From assembly GCA_963575745.1 (NCBI GenBank), contig CAUYUJ010016482.1, forward strand, positions 480,509 through 544,508: 64,000 nucleotides of DNA, in the 5' to 3' direction. The position numbers and the translations under genes are program-made. Under the pieces are notes generated by a model. That model was not told the origin of the DNA. It worked only from the letters and a program-made list of their open reading frames with translations, and ran no database searches. Below are positions 1-9,804 of the stretch, piece by piece. Position 1 is the first letter of the stretch; each line of letters starts with the position of its first letter. This DNA comes from Prorocentrum cordatum. Its lineage: Eukaryota; Sar; Dinophyceae; Prorocentrales; Prorocentraceae.

Positions 1-80
1 GGGAGGGGGAGGGGAGGAGGAGGAGGAGGAGGAGGAGGAGGAGGAGGAGGAGGAGGAGGAGGAGGAGGAGGAGGAGGAGT
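1..80. repeat. (GGA)n microsatellite
   Basis: Nearly pure GGA triplets with the purines on the plus strand, the first of many such tracts in the window. Any open frame through it (poly-Glu, poly-Gly or poly-Arg) is an artefact. Confidence 0.95.
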
Positions 81-376
81 CGCACAAGAGTAAAACGTGG
101 CTCAGGAATCACGATTTCTCGGACTCCTGGTACCCTGGAAACCGTCAGGCCGATAAGTATGCGAGGTTGGGGGTTCTAGAGCATCCCGTAGCTCCCCAGA
201 TGGATCAAATGATCCAGGCGGCCAAGCATTTCGGTAGGCAATTCACGAGGCTCCTGGCAGGCTCTCTGAAGCGTCTTAGTAGTGTCGGGTTTCCAGCTGT
301 AGATAAGGCCATGAGGGCTACAAAGGCTCCCAGGCAGTTCCAGATGTTAAGCGAGGAACCCCTGCGTGTGTGCTAA
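80..376 (+). pseudogene. Coding-like segment upstream of the zinc-ribbon end
   Basis: An open frame without low complexity runs from the end of the GGA tract to a TAA at 374-376. It reads through segments such as DSWYPGNRQADKYARL and QMDQMIQAAKHFGRQFTRLL. No start codon is visible because the frame opens out of the repeat. Its last codons overlap the next open frame (370-726) in a different frame. The two are probably parts of one gene separated by a frameshift or an unrecognised splice junction. I do not recognise the protein. Balanced amino-acid composition is the only argument that it is coding. Confidence 0.4.
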
Positions 377-726
377 AATTCACCACGGGAGATCGAGGCC
401 ACCTGCTGCACACAGCTGACGGCAGGTGGGGATGCAGAATTTGCGGAGTGAATGCGGCACTTCGAAGTGCGGTCATCCAGTATGAGTGTCCTGGTAAGCC
501 GAGAGTGCTTGCGAGGACACACGAGACTCATCGAATGTGGGTGAGCGGCTCGGATTTGTATTTCTGTATGCAGTGCGGGTGCCACGCGCGGAAGCAGGTC
601 AAGGACTTTGCCGCGCGCTGCTTCCGCTCTGCTGGGACGGGGAAGGCGGGGGCGTTGAAGTACATGCGCCAGGGCATGGATCCCACTTCCAAGAAGAGTG
701 TGGGGCGCCCCTTCCCTGTCCACTAG
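370..726 (+). CDS. Zinc-ribbon protein, C-terminal part (two fingers)
   Basis: The 118-residue frame holds two copies of one Cys/His pattern. The first is H11-x2-H14 followed by C22-x2-C25-x14-C40. The second is H51-x2-H54 followed by C66-x2-C69-x14-C84. The exact x14 spacing in both copies argues for real zinc-binding units. After the second finger the protein ends with a conserved-looking tail (SKK..GRPFP, then stop at 724-726). A related single finger with the same spacing and a similar FP tail lies at 27570-27858. Function is unknown; nucleic-acid binding or a retroelement tail domain is a guess. The segment is partial at its N-terminus. Confidence 0.6.
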   Translation: MLKFTTGDRGHLLHTADGRWGCRICGVNAALRSAVIQYECPGKPRVLARTHETHRMWVSGSDLYFCMQCGCHARKQVKDFAARCFRSAGTGKAGALKYMRQGMDPTSKKSVGRPFPVH

Positions 727-784
727 TTTTCCCCGTCGGGCCAGTCTTTCACTGAGGGACTGTGTCCGCAGAGGCTCCAGAGGC

Positions 785-1000
785 CCCAGAGGAGGAGGAG
801 GAGGAGGAGGAGGAGGAGGAGGAGGAGGAGGAGGAGGAGGAGGAGGAGGAGGAGGAGGAGGGAGGAGGAGGAGGAGGAGGAGGAGGAGGAGGAGGGAGGG
901 AGGCAGGGAGGGAGGGAGGCAGGGTGGGAGGGATGGAGGGAGGGCGGGGGGGGAGGGAGGGGGGGAAAGAGGCAGGAGGAGGAGGGAGGGAGGGATGCCA
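785..1000. repeat. (GGA)n grading into (GGGA)n
   Basis: Perfect GGA triplets to about 895, then GGGAGGGAGGC-type tetramers. Purine-only on the plus strand and able in principle to form triplex DNA. Confidence 0.95.
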
Positions 1001-1002
1001 GC

Positions 1003-1020
1003 AGCAGGCAGGCAGGCAAG

Positions 1021-1076
<56 letters not shown>

Positions 1077-1097
1077 CATGCAGGCAGGCAGGCACGA
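1003..1097. repeat. (GGCA)n microsatellite
   Basis: About twenty tandem GGCA tetramers with few interruptions, directly after the GGA/GGGA tract. Confidence 0.95.
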
Positions 1098-1140
1098 GGA
1101 GAGTCTTACAGTGAAGGAGCTCCGCGCCTCTGCTCCCCCC

Positions 1141-1412
1141 GGACGAGGAGGAGGAGGAGGCGGAGGAGGAGGAGGCGGAGGAGGAGGAGGCGGAGGAGGA
1201 GCGGAGAGGCGGAGGCGGAGGAGGAGGAGGAGGAGGAGGAGAGGAGGAGGAGAAGGAGGAGGAGGAGTGGAGGGCGCGGAGGCGGGGAGGAGTATGAGGA
1301 GGAAAATGAGGAGGAGGAGGAGGAGGAGGAGGAGGAGGAGGAGGAGGAGGAGGAAGAGGAGGAGGAGGAGGAGGAGGAGGAGGAGGAGGAGGAGGAGGAG
1401 GAGGAGCTGGAG
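1141..1412. repeat. (GGA)n long tract
   Basis: GGA triplets with scattered GGC, GAA and GTG variants. The long poly-Glu and poly-Arg frames through here are repeat artefacts. Confidence 0.95.
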
Positions 1413-1417
1413 GAGTC

Positions 1418-1720
1418 TTACATCTTATCCCACCAGCGGGCGGCTCCTGGAACGAACTCTCCAGGAGACGCCTGGCTCATCATATTGATCAGCCCCTCAG
1501 GGCCGGCTGGGGGGTTGGAGGGCAACATCCGGTGGATCTTCATGCCGTCAGGAAGCAGGAATCCGGAGGAGTGTGTCTGTCTGCCTGTCTGTCTCCCCGA
1601 TCTGGGCACCACGTGCCACTTCTCACAAATTGCCGGTTCTAGCCCACGGTTCTTGCTCTTGTCGCCAGATCTCATCTTCTTTGGGCGCTCACGCTCCCGA
1701 GAAGCCCGGCCAACCCAGAT
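1418..1720 (-). CDS. Possible exon of a minus-strand gene
   Basis: Between two GGA tracts the minus strand reads non-repetitive, balanced sequence, including RPKKMRSGDKSKNRGLEPA, SGFLLPDGMKIHRMLPSN and GEFVPGAARWWDKM before a stop. A short GACA/GGCAGACA run near 1570-1600 interrupts it and could be repeat insertion or intron sequence. It lies downstream, in the minus direction, of the hypothetical protein at 2702-3655 and might belong to the same gene. No family is recognised. Confidence 0.3.
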   Translation of the reverse strand: MWVGRASRERERPKKMRSGDKSKNRGLEPAICEKWHVVPRSGRQTGRQTHSSGFLLPDGMKIHRMLPSNPPAGPEGLINMMSQASPGEFVPGAARWWDKM

Positions 1721-1752
1721 GGAGGAGGAGGAGGAGGAGGAGGAGGAGGAGG
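1720..1752. repeat. (GGA)n short tract
   Basis: Eleven near-perfect GGA triplets between two non-repetitive segments. Confidence 0.9.
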
Positions 1753-2700
1753 TGATGGTACCGATACCGCCACCCTTCCGTCGTCCTCGCTCCTGGGAGG
1801 CCCTCATCGCCACGGCAGGATTCGCTTCGAGATTCTGGTCAGAAGTGCCCCGGGAGAGGCCCGTGGAGTACGGTATCGGTTTGTCCTTTTAGCCCCCCCT
1901 CCAGCACAGAAGGGGACCACGCTGGCATTGATAGTTTTTTTAATCCTCTGGGCCATTCCGCGCGTTGTGCCCCTCCTTCCCTCCGCCCCTCCCACCCTCC
2001 ATGAATAACGCCCCCCCCCCCCCCTATCGGAAACCATCTCCCCTGGTCGGAAGGGGGAGGGGGAGGAGGAAGGGAGGGAGGGAGGAGGAGGAGGGAGGAT
2101 GGGAGGAGACAGACAGACAGACAGACATGCTCGTGGGATCCTCCGTCAGCTGACCTGGCAGCGAGAGAAGACAAAACCGCGAAACTTGGATCCTGAGGGG
2201 CGACGCCGTTTGGACACCGTTCCAGAAGGCGTGAGAGCCGTGCACACGCCGTGATCTGAGGACCCCCCCCCTCGCCCAGCCGAGGACGGCGCACCCACGC
2301 AGGCCAGGCCTCCTGGGTCGTCCCCGATCGTTCCCGACAGGGCGGGAGGGGGGCCAGCAGGCCCCAGCTCCTTGCGCACCGCCCTGTGAGGAGGCGTGCC
2401 CCTTGCTTCGGGCATCTGGCATCGATGGGGGGCCTCCGAGGGGGCTGGGAGCTCGACGTGCACACACTCGACCCTCGACCGCGCCCACGGGGCGCTTGCC
2501 TAGGTAAAGAGACTGTCGGGACCGAGGTCGGGCGATGGGTGGAGCGGCGGAAGGGACGGCCGGAAGACTTCAATTCCTGAAGCCTCGCGCTCTGAGTCCA
2601 GTCGAGCCCCATCGGGCCTCTCAAAAAATTCTGCGCCGCCTCAGTGTTCGGCTCATCAGCTCCTCGCGCCTGCAGTTCGCTTTGACCTTGCTGAACGTAC
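1753..2700. other. Intergenic stretch with small repeats
   Basis: A C-homopolymer lies near 2012, a GGAGGGAGG run at 2057-2100 and a (GACA)n run at 2108-2128. The minus strand from 2705 reads KYVQQGQSELQARGADEPNT and could continue the hypothetical protein at 2702-3655 in another frame. No other coding signal stands out. Confidence 0.5.
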
Positions 2701-2701
2701 T

Positions 2702-3655
2702 TCACATGTCGTGGATCATCTGGGAGAGGGCCCTGAGCAACGGCCCTGGTGGAGCCGCTCGCGCCTTGTATACTCCATTCATCTCCCTTATCGCGTTATG
2801 CCCGTGAACGTAGGAGAGATCCACCGCGTACATGATCTGACCCTTGCCCGTGTCTTTCACTTTCCCTTTGTCGCCCTTGTCGCCCTTGTCCTTCTTGTCT
2901 TTGTCATTGTCGGGCTTGCCCTTGTTCGGCTTCCAGCGGAAGTAGGGCACCAGCGCCGTCAGTTTGCCCGGGGTGCTCGTCATGATCACATCTTTCCATG
3001 GGTCCGCGAAGCCCTTGGTGATCTCCGCGTTGGCCAGGTTGCCCTCCGTGCCCCACCGCTTCACTGACGCCGCGAACACTGCCACGCACGGAGGGCCGCA
3101 GGCCTCGGAGTCGACCTGCTCGCCCGCCTGCACCTCGTCGCGCAGCACCTTGGACTGAGCGTTGTATGCCTCGCCGATGGCCTCGTGCATCTCCGACAGC
3201 CTGCCCTCGTTGACCTCGAACCGCTTGAACACGACCTCGGCGACGTCCTGGAGCTCGCGGGAGTCAGCCAACACGAGGCGCCCCATCGTCTTCACCGTTT
3301 CGCGCAATCCCTTGATGCCGCCGCCACCCTCCTCGCTCTTGCCCGCTTCTGCGCTGGTGGCTTGACCTACATGTTCGCTGCCGGTGGCGCCGCCATCCAT
3401 GACGGTTATCCTTCGAGGGCCATGCTGCTGTGGCTGCTGGCCGCGAGCGGAAAGAGAGGGTGGGCGGCAAGGTAGCGCCGCTCGTGGTAGGTGGTGAACC
3501 AGATGGATATACAGGTAGTCAAAATCCGCGTGCTCCACCCCACATAGTCGACAACACAGGCTCTCAGGAGGAGTCAGCCCATAAATCTTCCGAGCCCCCT
3601 CAGGAATAACGTATCCCCGTATGAAAAGGCCGAGCAAGATGACGACCGGCAACAA
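2702..3655 (-). CDS. Hypothetical protein with C2H2-like finger and Lys/Asp-rich stretch
   Basis: A 317-codon frame of balanced composition, bounded upstream by a TGA at 3665-3667. The frame opens with TTG, so the first eukaryotic start is the ATG at 3400 (residue 86), unless this is an internal exon. Residues 35-55 fit a C2H2 finger: C35-x2-C38-x12-H51-x3-H55, with Leu at the usual hydrophobic position. Residues 130-175 look helical (ELQDVAEVVFKRFEVNEG). Residues 242-272 are rich in Lys, Asp and Gly (DKDKKDKGDKGDKGK). Immediately after the stop at 2702-2704 another frame continues sensibly, which suggests a frameshift. The family is not recognised; a retroelement ORF1-type nucleic-acid-binding protein is one guess. 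Confidence 0.5.
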   Translation of the reverse strand: MLPVVILLGLFIRGYVIPEGARKIYGLTPPESLCCRLCGVEHADFDYLYIHLVHHLPRAALPCRPPSLSARGQQPQQHGPRRITVMDGGATGSEHVGQATSAEAGKSEEGGGGIKGLRETVKTMGRLVLADSRELQDVAEVVFKRFEVNEGRLSEMHEAIGEAYNAQSKVLRDEVQAGEQVDSEACGPPCVAVFAASVKRWGTEGNLANAEITKGFADPWKDVIMTSTPGKLTALVPYFRWKPNKGKPDNDKDKKDKGDKGDKGKVKDTGKGQIMYAVDLSYVHGHNAIREMNGVYKARAAPPGPLLRALSQMIHDM

Positions 3656-3769
3656 ACCGAGAGCTCAGCACCGTGCGGCATATTAGGCATGCAGTTGTAG
3701 GGAACAGGACATGACCCGCGTTTCGGACATTGTGTCTGGCACGAGGTTGGTGTAGCAGAAACCAATCGC

Positions 3770-3935
3770 CCTAGCCAGCCAAAGCAGCCAGCCCAACCAA
3801 CCCAGCCAGCCAGCCCAACCAACCAGCCACCCAAACAACTCAACCGGCTCAACCAGCCCAGCCAGCCACCCCGCAACCCCAGCCAACCCGCCACCCCGCC
3901 AACCCGCCCACCCCCGGCGCCCGCCCTCCGTCACC
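3770..3935. repeat. CCAGCCAACC-type minisatellite
   Basis: Units of 4 to 10 bp built from CCAGCC and CAACC repeat irregularly. Translated on the minus strand this gives Gly/Trp/Leu runs, which I do not take as coding. Confidence 0.85.
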
Positions 3936-4180
3936 GTCGAGAGGGGGGGAAGTGTTTCTTACAAGCGAAAACCACAAACATCACCCTTCGGGGGTCCGGC
4001 GGGACAGCGGGGGGAGGGGAAATCGCACCGTACTATGAGGGAGGGGGATTCGCGCCCGAGGTTTCCAAGGACGATTTGGGGCCTCAAGTGCGACATTGTC
4101 GTCACTTTATTACCTTTCACCGCGTTCCCCTTCTCAACGGAAAGGCTCCCATCCTTGAAACTGTCATCAATTTTCAGCCC
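3936..4180. other. No gene seen
   Basis: Mixed sequence. A near-duplicate pair of segments (TCAACGGAAAGGC...CCATG...GTGAAA near 4135 and 4299) continues into the next repeat. Confidence 0.5.
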
Positions 4181-4600
4181 CCGCGAGAGGCTTCTTAGAG
4201 GCCCCCAGAGGCTGCAGGAGGGCCCATGGCGGCCTCGGGAGTGCCTAGGAGATCTCCAGAGGGCCCCAGGAGGACCCACTCTGCACCGCGCCCCCCTTCT
4301 CAACGGAAAGGCCCCCATGCGTGAAATTGTTTTCATCATTCCGCCCCCGCGAGAGAGTTCTTAGAGGGCCCACGGAGGCTCCAGGAGGGCCCATGGCGGC
4401 CCCGGGAGAGACCACGAGATCTCAAGAGCCCCCCGGAGGACCCACTTTGAGTTACACTCAGGGAGCTCCAGATTGCCCAGGAGGCTCCAAGAGGCCCCAA
4501 GAGACCCCGAAGAGCCCAAACAGGCCACGGGACCCCCAGCACGCTATAGGAGAGCCAAGGCGACACCAAGAGGCTCCAGGACGGGAGTCGTTCCCTCCTC
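4180..4600 (-). repeat. 10-bp periodic GGCCTCTTGG-type repeat (copy 1, inverted)
   Basis: Degenerate units such as AGGCTCCAGG and AGGCCCCAAG recur at about 10 bp. This is the reverse complement of the TTGGGGCCGTC-type arrays at 15060-15540, 28955-29425, 35875-36340 and 50440-50960. Confidence 0.75.
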
Positions 4601-4603
4601 CTC

Positions 4604-4870
4604 CTGCTCGTCGTCGCCATCCTTCTCCTCATCCGTCCTGCTTCAAATCCTTCCTCCCCCTCTTCCTCCTCCTTCTCCTCCTCTTTCTCCTCCTCCTCCT
4701 CCGCCTCCTCCTCTTCCTCCTCCTCCGCCTCCTCCTCCTGCCTCATCCGTAACCTCGATGGCTCCGATAGCGCCGTGCGCGAGATCCGCCTCCTCCCCAT
4801 CCGTCCTCCTCCCTCCTCCCTCCCCCTTCCCTCCTCCATCCTCCCCTCTCCCGCCTCTCGCCTCCCGCCT
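4604..4870. repeat. (CTC)n tracts
   Basis: Two pyrimidine-rich CTC/CCT tracts (about 4604-4745 and 4795-4870) flank a short unique piece. Leu/Pro-rich frames here are artefacts. Confidence 0.9.
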
Positions 4871-4934
4871 CCCGCTTCGGCGCCTGGGGAGGGCGAGGTT
4901 GGGGGGGCCGGCGCCTGGCGCGCGAGGTGTGAAA

Positions 4935-5190
4935 GGCGGAGGAGGAGGAGGAGGAGGAGGAGGAGGTGGAGGAGGAGGGGGAGGAGGGGGAGGGCAGGCA
5001 CTTTGGAAAAGGAGAAAAAAGGGAGGTGCCGACGGGAAGCGAAATCCGGCGGGGCATTCTGTGCGAAAGCCAGGGTTCGGCGGCGGCGGGGGTGGTCATA
5101 GGTGTGGTTTGGAGGAGGCGGAGGAGGACGACGACGACGAGGACGACGACGACGGCGACGACGACGAGGACGATGACGACGGCGATCCCA
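4935..5190. repeat. (GGA)n then (GAC)n tracts
   Basis: GGA triplets at about 4935-4990, and GACGAC...GAT triplets at about 5115-5185. Poly-Asp and poly-Gly frames through them are not credible genes. Confidence 0.9.
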
Positions 5191-5279
5191 GCTCCGACGC
5201 CCGGCGCGATTGTTGCCGTTGGCGACCCCCACATGAAATCTGAACGGTGACCGGTTCGATTTGACGAAGCCGGCACTAT

Positions 5280-5342
5280 TTCTACAACAGCAACAATATT
5301 AACAACAACAGCACCAACAACAAAAACAACAACAACAACAAC

Positions 5343-5374
<32 letters not shown>

Positions 5375-5385
5375 CACTACTAATC
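5280..5385. repeat. (AAC)n/(ACC)n microsatellite
   Basis: AAC triplets with an inner ACC block. Confidence 0.95.
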
Positions 5386-5399
5386 ATTATTAGACTGAT

Positions 5400-5965
5400 C
5401 GCTCTTACTTGCCCGCGTGTCATCCAACACGTATACCCCGCACCCTCGACACCCGCCCTCTTCGTCTTCGAGCGTACCCCCTTTCGGCGGGTTATTTCTG
5501 TTTGCGGGGGCAGGCGGGCTTAGAGAGGCGAGCGGGTGGGCAAGCGTCGAAGGTCGGGCAAGAAGATTTTGTGTGTGTGTGTGTGTGTGGGGGGGGGGGG
5601 CATGGCTTTCGCGCTACGGGTAGTTGTGGAATGAAAAGCGAGATAGTGGCAGGATGTGAGGGCGGGAGGGAGCTAGGAGGGACACGATGGACAGACACCA
5701 CGTCGGGGCTCTGGGAACGGAGTCGAAGACGAAACCTCGGATAACTTAGTTTTCGATGTTCGGGACATTATTCTGACCACCTGCGAGCCTTGTGGAAACT
5801 TCCGGGAACCTCAGGGGTGGACGTCTGGCGCAAGAAACGAAGTGGTGGAGGAGACAACACGACGCTCCACGGAGTAAACTGCACCCAGTTGGTTTCTACC
5901 CCCGCGAGTGGCGTTACAGGGTAAATCCCGTTTAGTATGAATTACTGCATTGCATGTGCCACCGT
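5400..5965. other. No gene seen; (GT)n-G run at 5571-5605
   Basis: Apart from a short GT dinucleotide run that passes into a G homopolymer, nothing coding is supported. Confidence 0.5.
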
Positions 5966-5966
5966 C

Positions 5967-6028
5967 CTCCTCCACCCATTCACACTTCCATTCGCAACTC
6001 CTCCACCCATTCACACTTCCATTCGCAA
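5967..6028. repeat. 31-bp perfect tandem duplication
   Basis: Two adjacent identical 31-bp units beginning CTCCTCCACCC and ending CCATTCGCAA. It sits at the downstream end of the decayed minus-strand LINE fragment and shifts its frame (31 is not a multiple of 3). Confidence 0.95.
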
Positions 6029-6985
6029 GGGGGCTCAAGACCAGGGGGAGCAGGGGCCACAGGAGGAGGTTGATAGCCTGGAGGAGGCGTATCAACACGA
6101 GCCTGGAGTGACCTCATCACCGAGAAATCTGGCTCGATAAAGTCGGGGACCAACTCGGGGCCCACGAACCTGCAGGGGTAGTCCGAACATCCAACGCAGC
6201 GGTTCCAGGCCATTTGCAAATAGTATCCTTGCGAGTACTGGAACGCGCTTGTCCACTTAAGACTTCCTTGGCTCAGGGCGAGAAAACGCGTGACCTGCTA
6301 GTTTAGCCCAGAGCCCCACTTCCTCCAACTCTGCCTCGAAGGCCTCGTCGGAGGCCTTCATCCAATTCAGAAGCTCCGAGATCTTTTGAATACGAGAGTC
6401 GACCGTGTAATTCTAGATCTTTTCCGCGTATTTAAGAATCTCAAGTCGGCTCGCATGTCTTCCCGCTGCCTTCAAACAGCGGGCAATCTGGTGAGAATCG
6501 CGATACTTCCAGGAGAAGATTGTCCTATTGAAGGTGCCCTGAACAAGGTGACCACGACGAGGTCCCCCCTGGTGCCGCCGTCGTCTGGTTGAAGCCGTAG
6601 GGGAACTATCTCCGACGCAGGAAAACATATGCGTGATTCTCGATATCTATGCATCGCCAGTGGCACGTCCAAGCCATTTTCAACATGGAGTTCCAACGTG
6701 GCCGTCACATTTGAAGAGGGCCCGACGCGAAGGCGTTGCTCACGTCCTTGAGTCTCGGCGCCAAGGTGTGATACGAGTGTGGAAGCCTCATGTGACCACT
6801 TGCGCCGTCATGATAGCCCCCTCCCGCCGACGATGTTTGATGAATCCGTAGTCGTTGACGCCCGCTGGAACTTGCATGAGGTCAGCGTAGAAGCACTTGC
6901 CCAGCGGGTCGAGAACATCAACCACTCGCTTGCCCTTCAACCCTGGAGCTCCATTTTTGCGGAGCCCGACGGCTGAGCTAGCTAT
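5980..6985 (-). pseudogene. Decayed LINE-type reverse transcriptase fragment
   Basis: Minus-strand protein-like blocks are scattered over all three frames. From 6969 down: RVVDVLDPLGKCFYADLM, GVNDYGFIKHRRREGAIM, then after a shift RLKDVSNAFASG. From about 6520 down: NRTIFSWKYRDSHQIARCL and LLNWMKASDEAFEAELEEV, with an in-frame stop near 6410. From about 6240 down: WNRCVGCSDYPCRFVGPEL and VPDFIEPDF. RLKDVSNAFASG resembles the D-x3-AF core of non-LTR reverse transcriptase motif A. Several stops and shifts make it a pseudogene. The assignment rests on motif memory of dinoflagellate LINE-like proteins, not on a search. Confidence 0.45.
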
Positions 6986-7245
6986 GGTGCCGATGACTTG
7001 GAGTACGTGTCGATCTCCATATTATGCGAAATCCCCCCCCGCATCGCGTCCGCAAAGCTCGTCATGCCGGGGATGCTTGCATCTGCCCCGGCTCCCCACC
7101 GTCCCCAAACCACTCGCTCGTCAGGGTGGAAGCAAAATTGCCACAGCTCCACAGGCGGGGCGCGCTCGGGATCGACGCGCCTCCTTCCAGCTTCTCGCGC
7201 CGACCAGGCACTGCTTTCGATGCCGTGTCGGGCGTGCTCCCCCAT
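6982..7245 (-). pseudogene. Possible upstream part of the same LINE relic
   Basis: The minus strand reads ELWQFCFHPDERVVWGRW and MTSFADAMRGGISHNM, with balanced composition, directly upstream in reading direction of the RT-like blocks. No motif identifies it; continuity of orientation is the only link. Confidence 0.3.
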
Positions 7246-7249
7246 GTGT

Positions 7250-8000
7250 CCGCCGTCGAGTCGGGCAGAGGAGGCTGGCCATCCTGAAAAAATTGGGGTT
7301 CGGCTTTACGAGCCGGTGTCCCTCCGTGCGTGCCTGGAGGAGGAGTCCCGCATGTCACCCTTGCCCTTCCCCCCCCCCCAAAGCGCCCGCCCTCGCCGCG
7401 AGTGGAAAACGCTCCCCGTGTATAGCGGTGCTCCTTGCTCCTGCCGGCGCGAGCCGGCGCCTGCAGGGCCATCATGTACTCACAGCGCGGAGCTGGAGGT
7501 CTTGGTGTGAGCTCTTTTTCGCGTACGAGAGTGTTCCTTTACCCCCCCCTCCACTGCTTCCCCAGCGCTGCCGCAGTGCGTCCGGCACCAGTCTGTGGTG
7601 CCAGACCGGCGGGGGGGGCGTTACGTTATGCCCCCCTACCCTTGCATAGCGACCGTTACCCCCCTCCCCTTCCGTAGCGACCGGACGCAAATGACAAATG
7701 CTCTCTTACCCTCATCCAGGGATGGGCCCCGACGTTGTTTTGGTGGCAGTATCGTGGATCGTGCTCGTTTTCTCGTTTTCGTTTTGCTTCAGTCTAGGGC
7801 TCGCCATTGGCCAATCACGACTGGGACTTGCGCCGAGACGGCGTTTTGAGGCAGCGGCAGGACTGCTGTCGTCCTGCAGCGCTTCCGCCGGACAAAGAGA
7901 CGAACACGCAGGACGCTGTTGTGGTCGACCCCTGCCCTCATCATCTTACGCCGCGACCCCAACTCCGCCCCTTGCCCCCAGGCCCCCCTCCCTGCCTTTC
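7250..8000. other. No gene seen
   Basis: GC-rich sequence with short C and G homopolymers and a duplicated piece near 7620-7670 (CCCTTGCATAGCGACCG / CCCTTCCGTAGCGACCG). No supported gene. Confidence 0.5.
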
Positions 8001-8237
8001 CCCCCGCTCGGGCGATGTCGGCTGGCCACCTCTCCGCTCGTGCTGCGGGTTCGTGCCGTGTCGACCAGCGGCGACCCCGCCGCCGGCGTTCCACGTTGCG
8101 TGCCGCCGGCGACCCAGAGTCGGTTGATGTTGAAGGATCGGACACTGAGGAAGCGGCCGAATGTTCAGGGTTGAGCGATCCCCGCGGTGTCAGAAAGCAA
8201 CGTCGCGGTCGGCGCGACACGAGCCCGTCGTGCCCAG
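8001..8237 (+). repeat. Dispersed protein-like module F6, copy a
   Basis: Shares extended similarity with 35660-35866: the GACCAGCGGCGACCCCG region, the CCAGAGTCGG region and a 3' block GATCCCCGCGGTGT. In one plus frame the last block reads LSDPRGVRKQRRGRRD; the other copy reads LNDPRGVRSQRRGRRD. Conservation at the protein level suggests a former coding element. Function unknown. Confidence 0.5.
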
Positions 8238-8599
8238 GGCCAGGATGGGTCTGGCCAGGATTGGTGGGGTGGTCAGCTGACGTCGCCCGACCCCTCCCCT
8301 CTGGCTTCCCCTGGGCGTAGGTGGCTCCGGGACGAGGGCGTCTCCTTCTGCTCCGCCTTCGAGTACTCGAAGAACCAGGACGCCTCCCCTCATCGAGGGG
8401 GACAAAACCCTAACCGTAATAACATAGTGAAGGCGTGACCTCACTTAGGTCCACGTCTTTGGAGTGGCGATCATAACTCCTGCAGGAAGACCCCCTTATC
8501 CTCAATGTTTTTGGCGCTCCTAACTTTTGTCCGCTCCAGAAGGGTTAGATTTTTTTGTCGGTTACTGCCCTTCCCCCTCCCAGTGGCACGGACGCTTTT

Positions 8600-8815
8600 C
8601 GCCGGGGTTGGCTTTCGCCGGGCTTCGTTTCGCCGGGCTTCGTGTCGCCGGGGTTGGCTTTCGCCGGGGCTGGCTTTCGCCGGGGTTGGCTTTCGCCGGG
8701 GATGGCTTTCGCCAGGTTGGCTTTCGCAGGGGGTTGGCTTTCGCCTGGTTGGCTTTCGCCGGGTTTGGCTTTCGCCTGGTTGGCTTTCGCTGGGGTTGGC
8801 TTTCGCCGGGGCCGG
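8600..8815. repeat. 16-18 bp minisatellite, core TTGGCTTTCGCC
   Basis: About a dozen units of the form GGGGTTGGCTTTCGCC. The GGCTTTCGCC core is close to a self-complementary GGCGAAAGCC. Minus-strand frames give repeated KANPGESQP-like peptides. A second array of the same unit lies at 11345-11545. Confidence 0.9.
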
Positions 8816-8996
8816 GCGGGGAGCAGGTGCCGTCGCCGCTGGCGTGGCCGTCGCCGCCGCCGTCGTAACCCCTGGGAGCCCTTGAGGCGCGCCGCTTGCC
8901 CATCGCCCATCGCCTTGCGCGTGCCGGCCCAGAGGCCGTCCCGAAGCGGGGCGCGCGGCGGAGCCTCTGCTCCACGTTTCTTCTCGCAACACACCT

Positions 8997-9365
8997 TTCC
9001 ACTGTAATAGAAGATGCAATGTCAACCCATCTCGACCTGGGTCTCTCTGCCCGCCTTTTTATTCCGATGGGTTCCCGTACTAGTGCACGGCGTGCCCAGG
9101 AATCTCCCTCTTCTTGCCTTTGCCCAAGCCATTTTGAAGCTGCTTTCTTGTGGGTTGCGACCCCATCCCGAACTTGCAGTAGTTTACGACATCTAACCTC
9201 CAGCTCGTGCGCGGTTCTCTCCAGCCAATCCACCCAAGGCTCCAGAGCAGGATCTTCGCCAGATAAAGAATTAGATTCCGACGTGTTTGACGATGTGTAT
9301 CGCGAAGTTCCCTCTTTAAATTTGTCGACGACAGCTGCCAAGAATGGCCGCTTGCCAAGGCGCAT
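8997..9365 (-). pseudogene. LINE ORF2 C-terminal tail fragment
   Basis: Starting from an ATG at 9363-9365, the minus strand reads EPWVDWLERTAHELEVRCRK (residues 42-61), then ASKWLGQRQEEGDSWARRAL and RPRSRWVDI. This follows the order seen in LINE C-termini: EPW-x-D-x-I/L-x-RT, W-x-G, W, then RP-x-x-RW-x-D. The intact-order counterpart in the 31-34 kb LINE reads EPRGDFIRRATRAAEAL ... LAGRIA ... RQRKRWYDD. Nothing of the RT core is present upstream, so this is a 5'-truncated or broken copy. The frame then runs on into the minisatellite at 8600-8815, which is not coding. Confidence 0.55.
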
Positions 9366-9369
9366 GGGG

Positions 9370-9804
9370 CGAAGAGACGTGGGGGGGGGCTCAGGGAGGT
9401 GCCGGATGCTCTAGAATGGTTGACACATCGCCGACAGGTTGGCGATAAGCCCCCAGACAGGGAAGCCGCGCGTTCCTGGGCAGGGCGGGGCGCTCTGGCG
9501 CCAATCGGCGATGAAAGGGTGAGGGGGTAGTCTATGTCTCCTGTCCCCTCTGAGCAATTTTTCTGTTTCTCTGCGCCCCTGCAAGCGGCCGGCGGTCGTG
9601 GTGGCGGTCGCCGCCGGTGGGGGCATTGGCGGTGGTAGTGGAAGCTGTGGCGGAAGGGGGCGCGCTGAGACCTCCGACGCCCGGGAAAAACAAAACGGTA
9701 GGTTTTTGTGGGCCGGGGTCGGCCGCAGGGGGGCCGGGATGGCTCACGCGCCAGGATAAAAACCTGTCCTTGGGATCGACTGCGGACTCGTGGGAGCCGC
9801 CGGC
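9370..9804. other. No gene seen
   Basis: GC-rich spacer between the LINE tail and the G-rich array. No supported feature. Confidence 0.5.

Noticed and set aside
762-1892. Long plus-strand open frame rich in Glu and Arg
   Set aside because: It runs through GGA and GGCA microsatellites; purine triplet arrays keep several frames open by chance.
9127-9142. Possible spliced-leader relic (CCAAGCCATTTTGAAGC)
   Set aside because: Only CCATTTTG matches; the conserved GGCTCAAG end is missing and it lies in antisense to a LINE tail.
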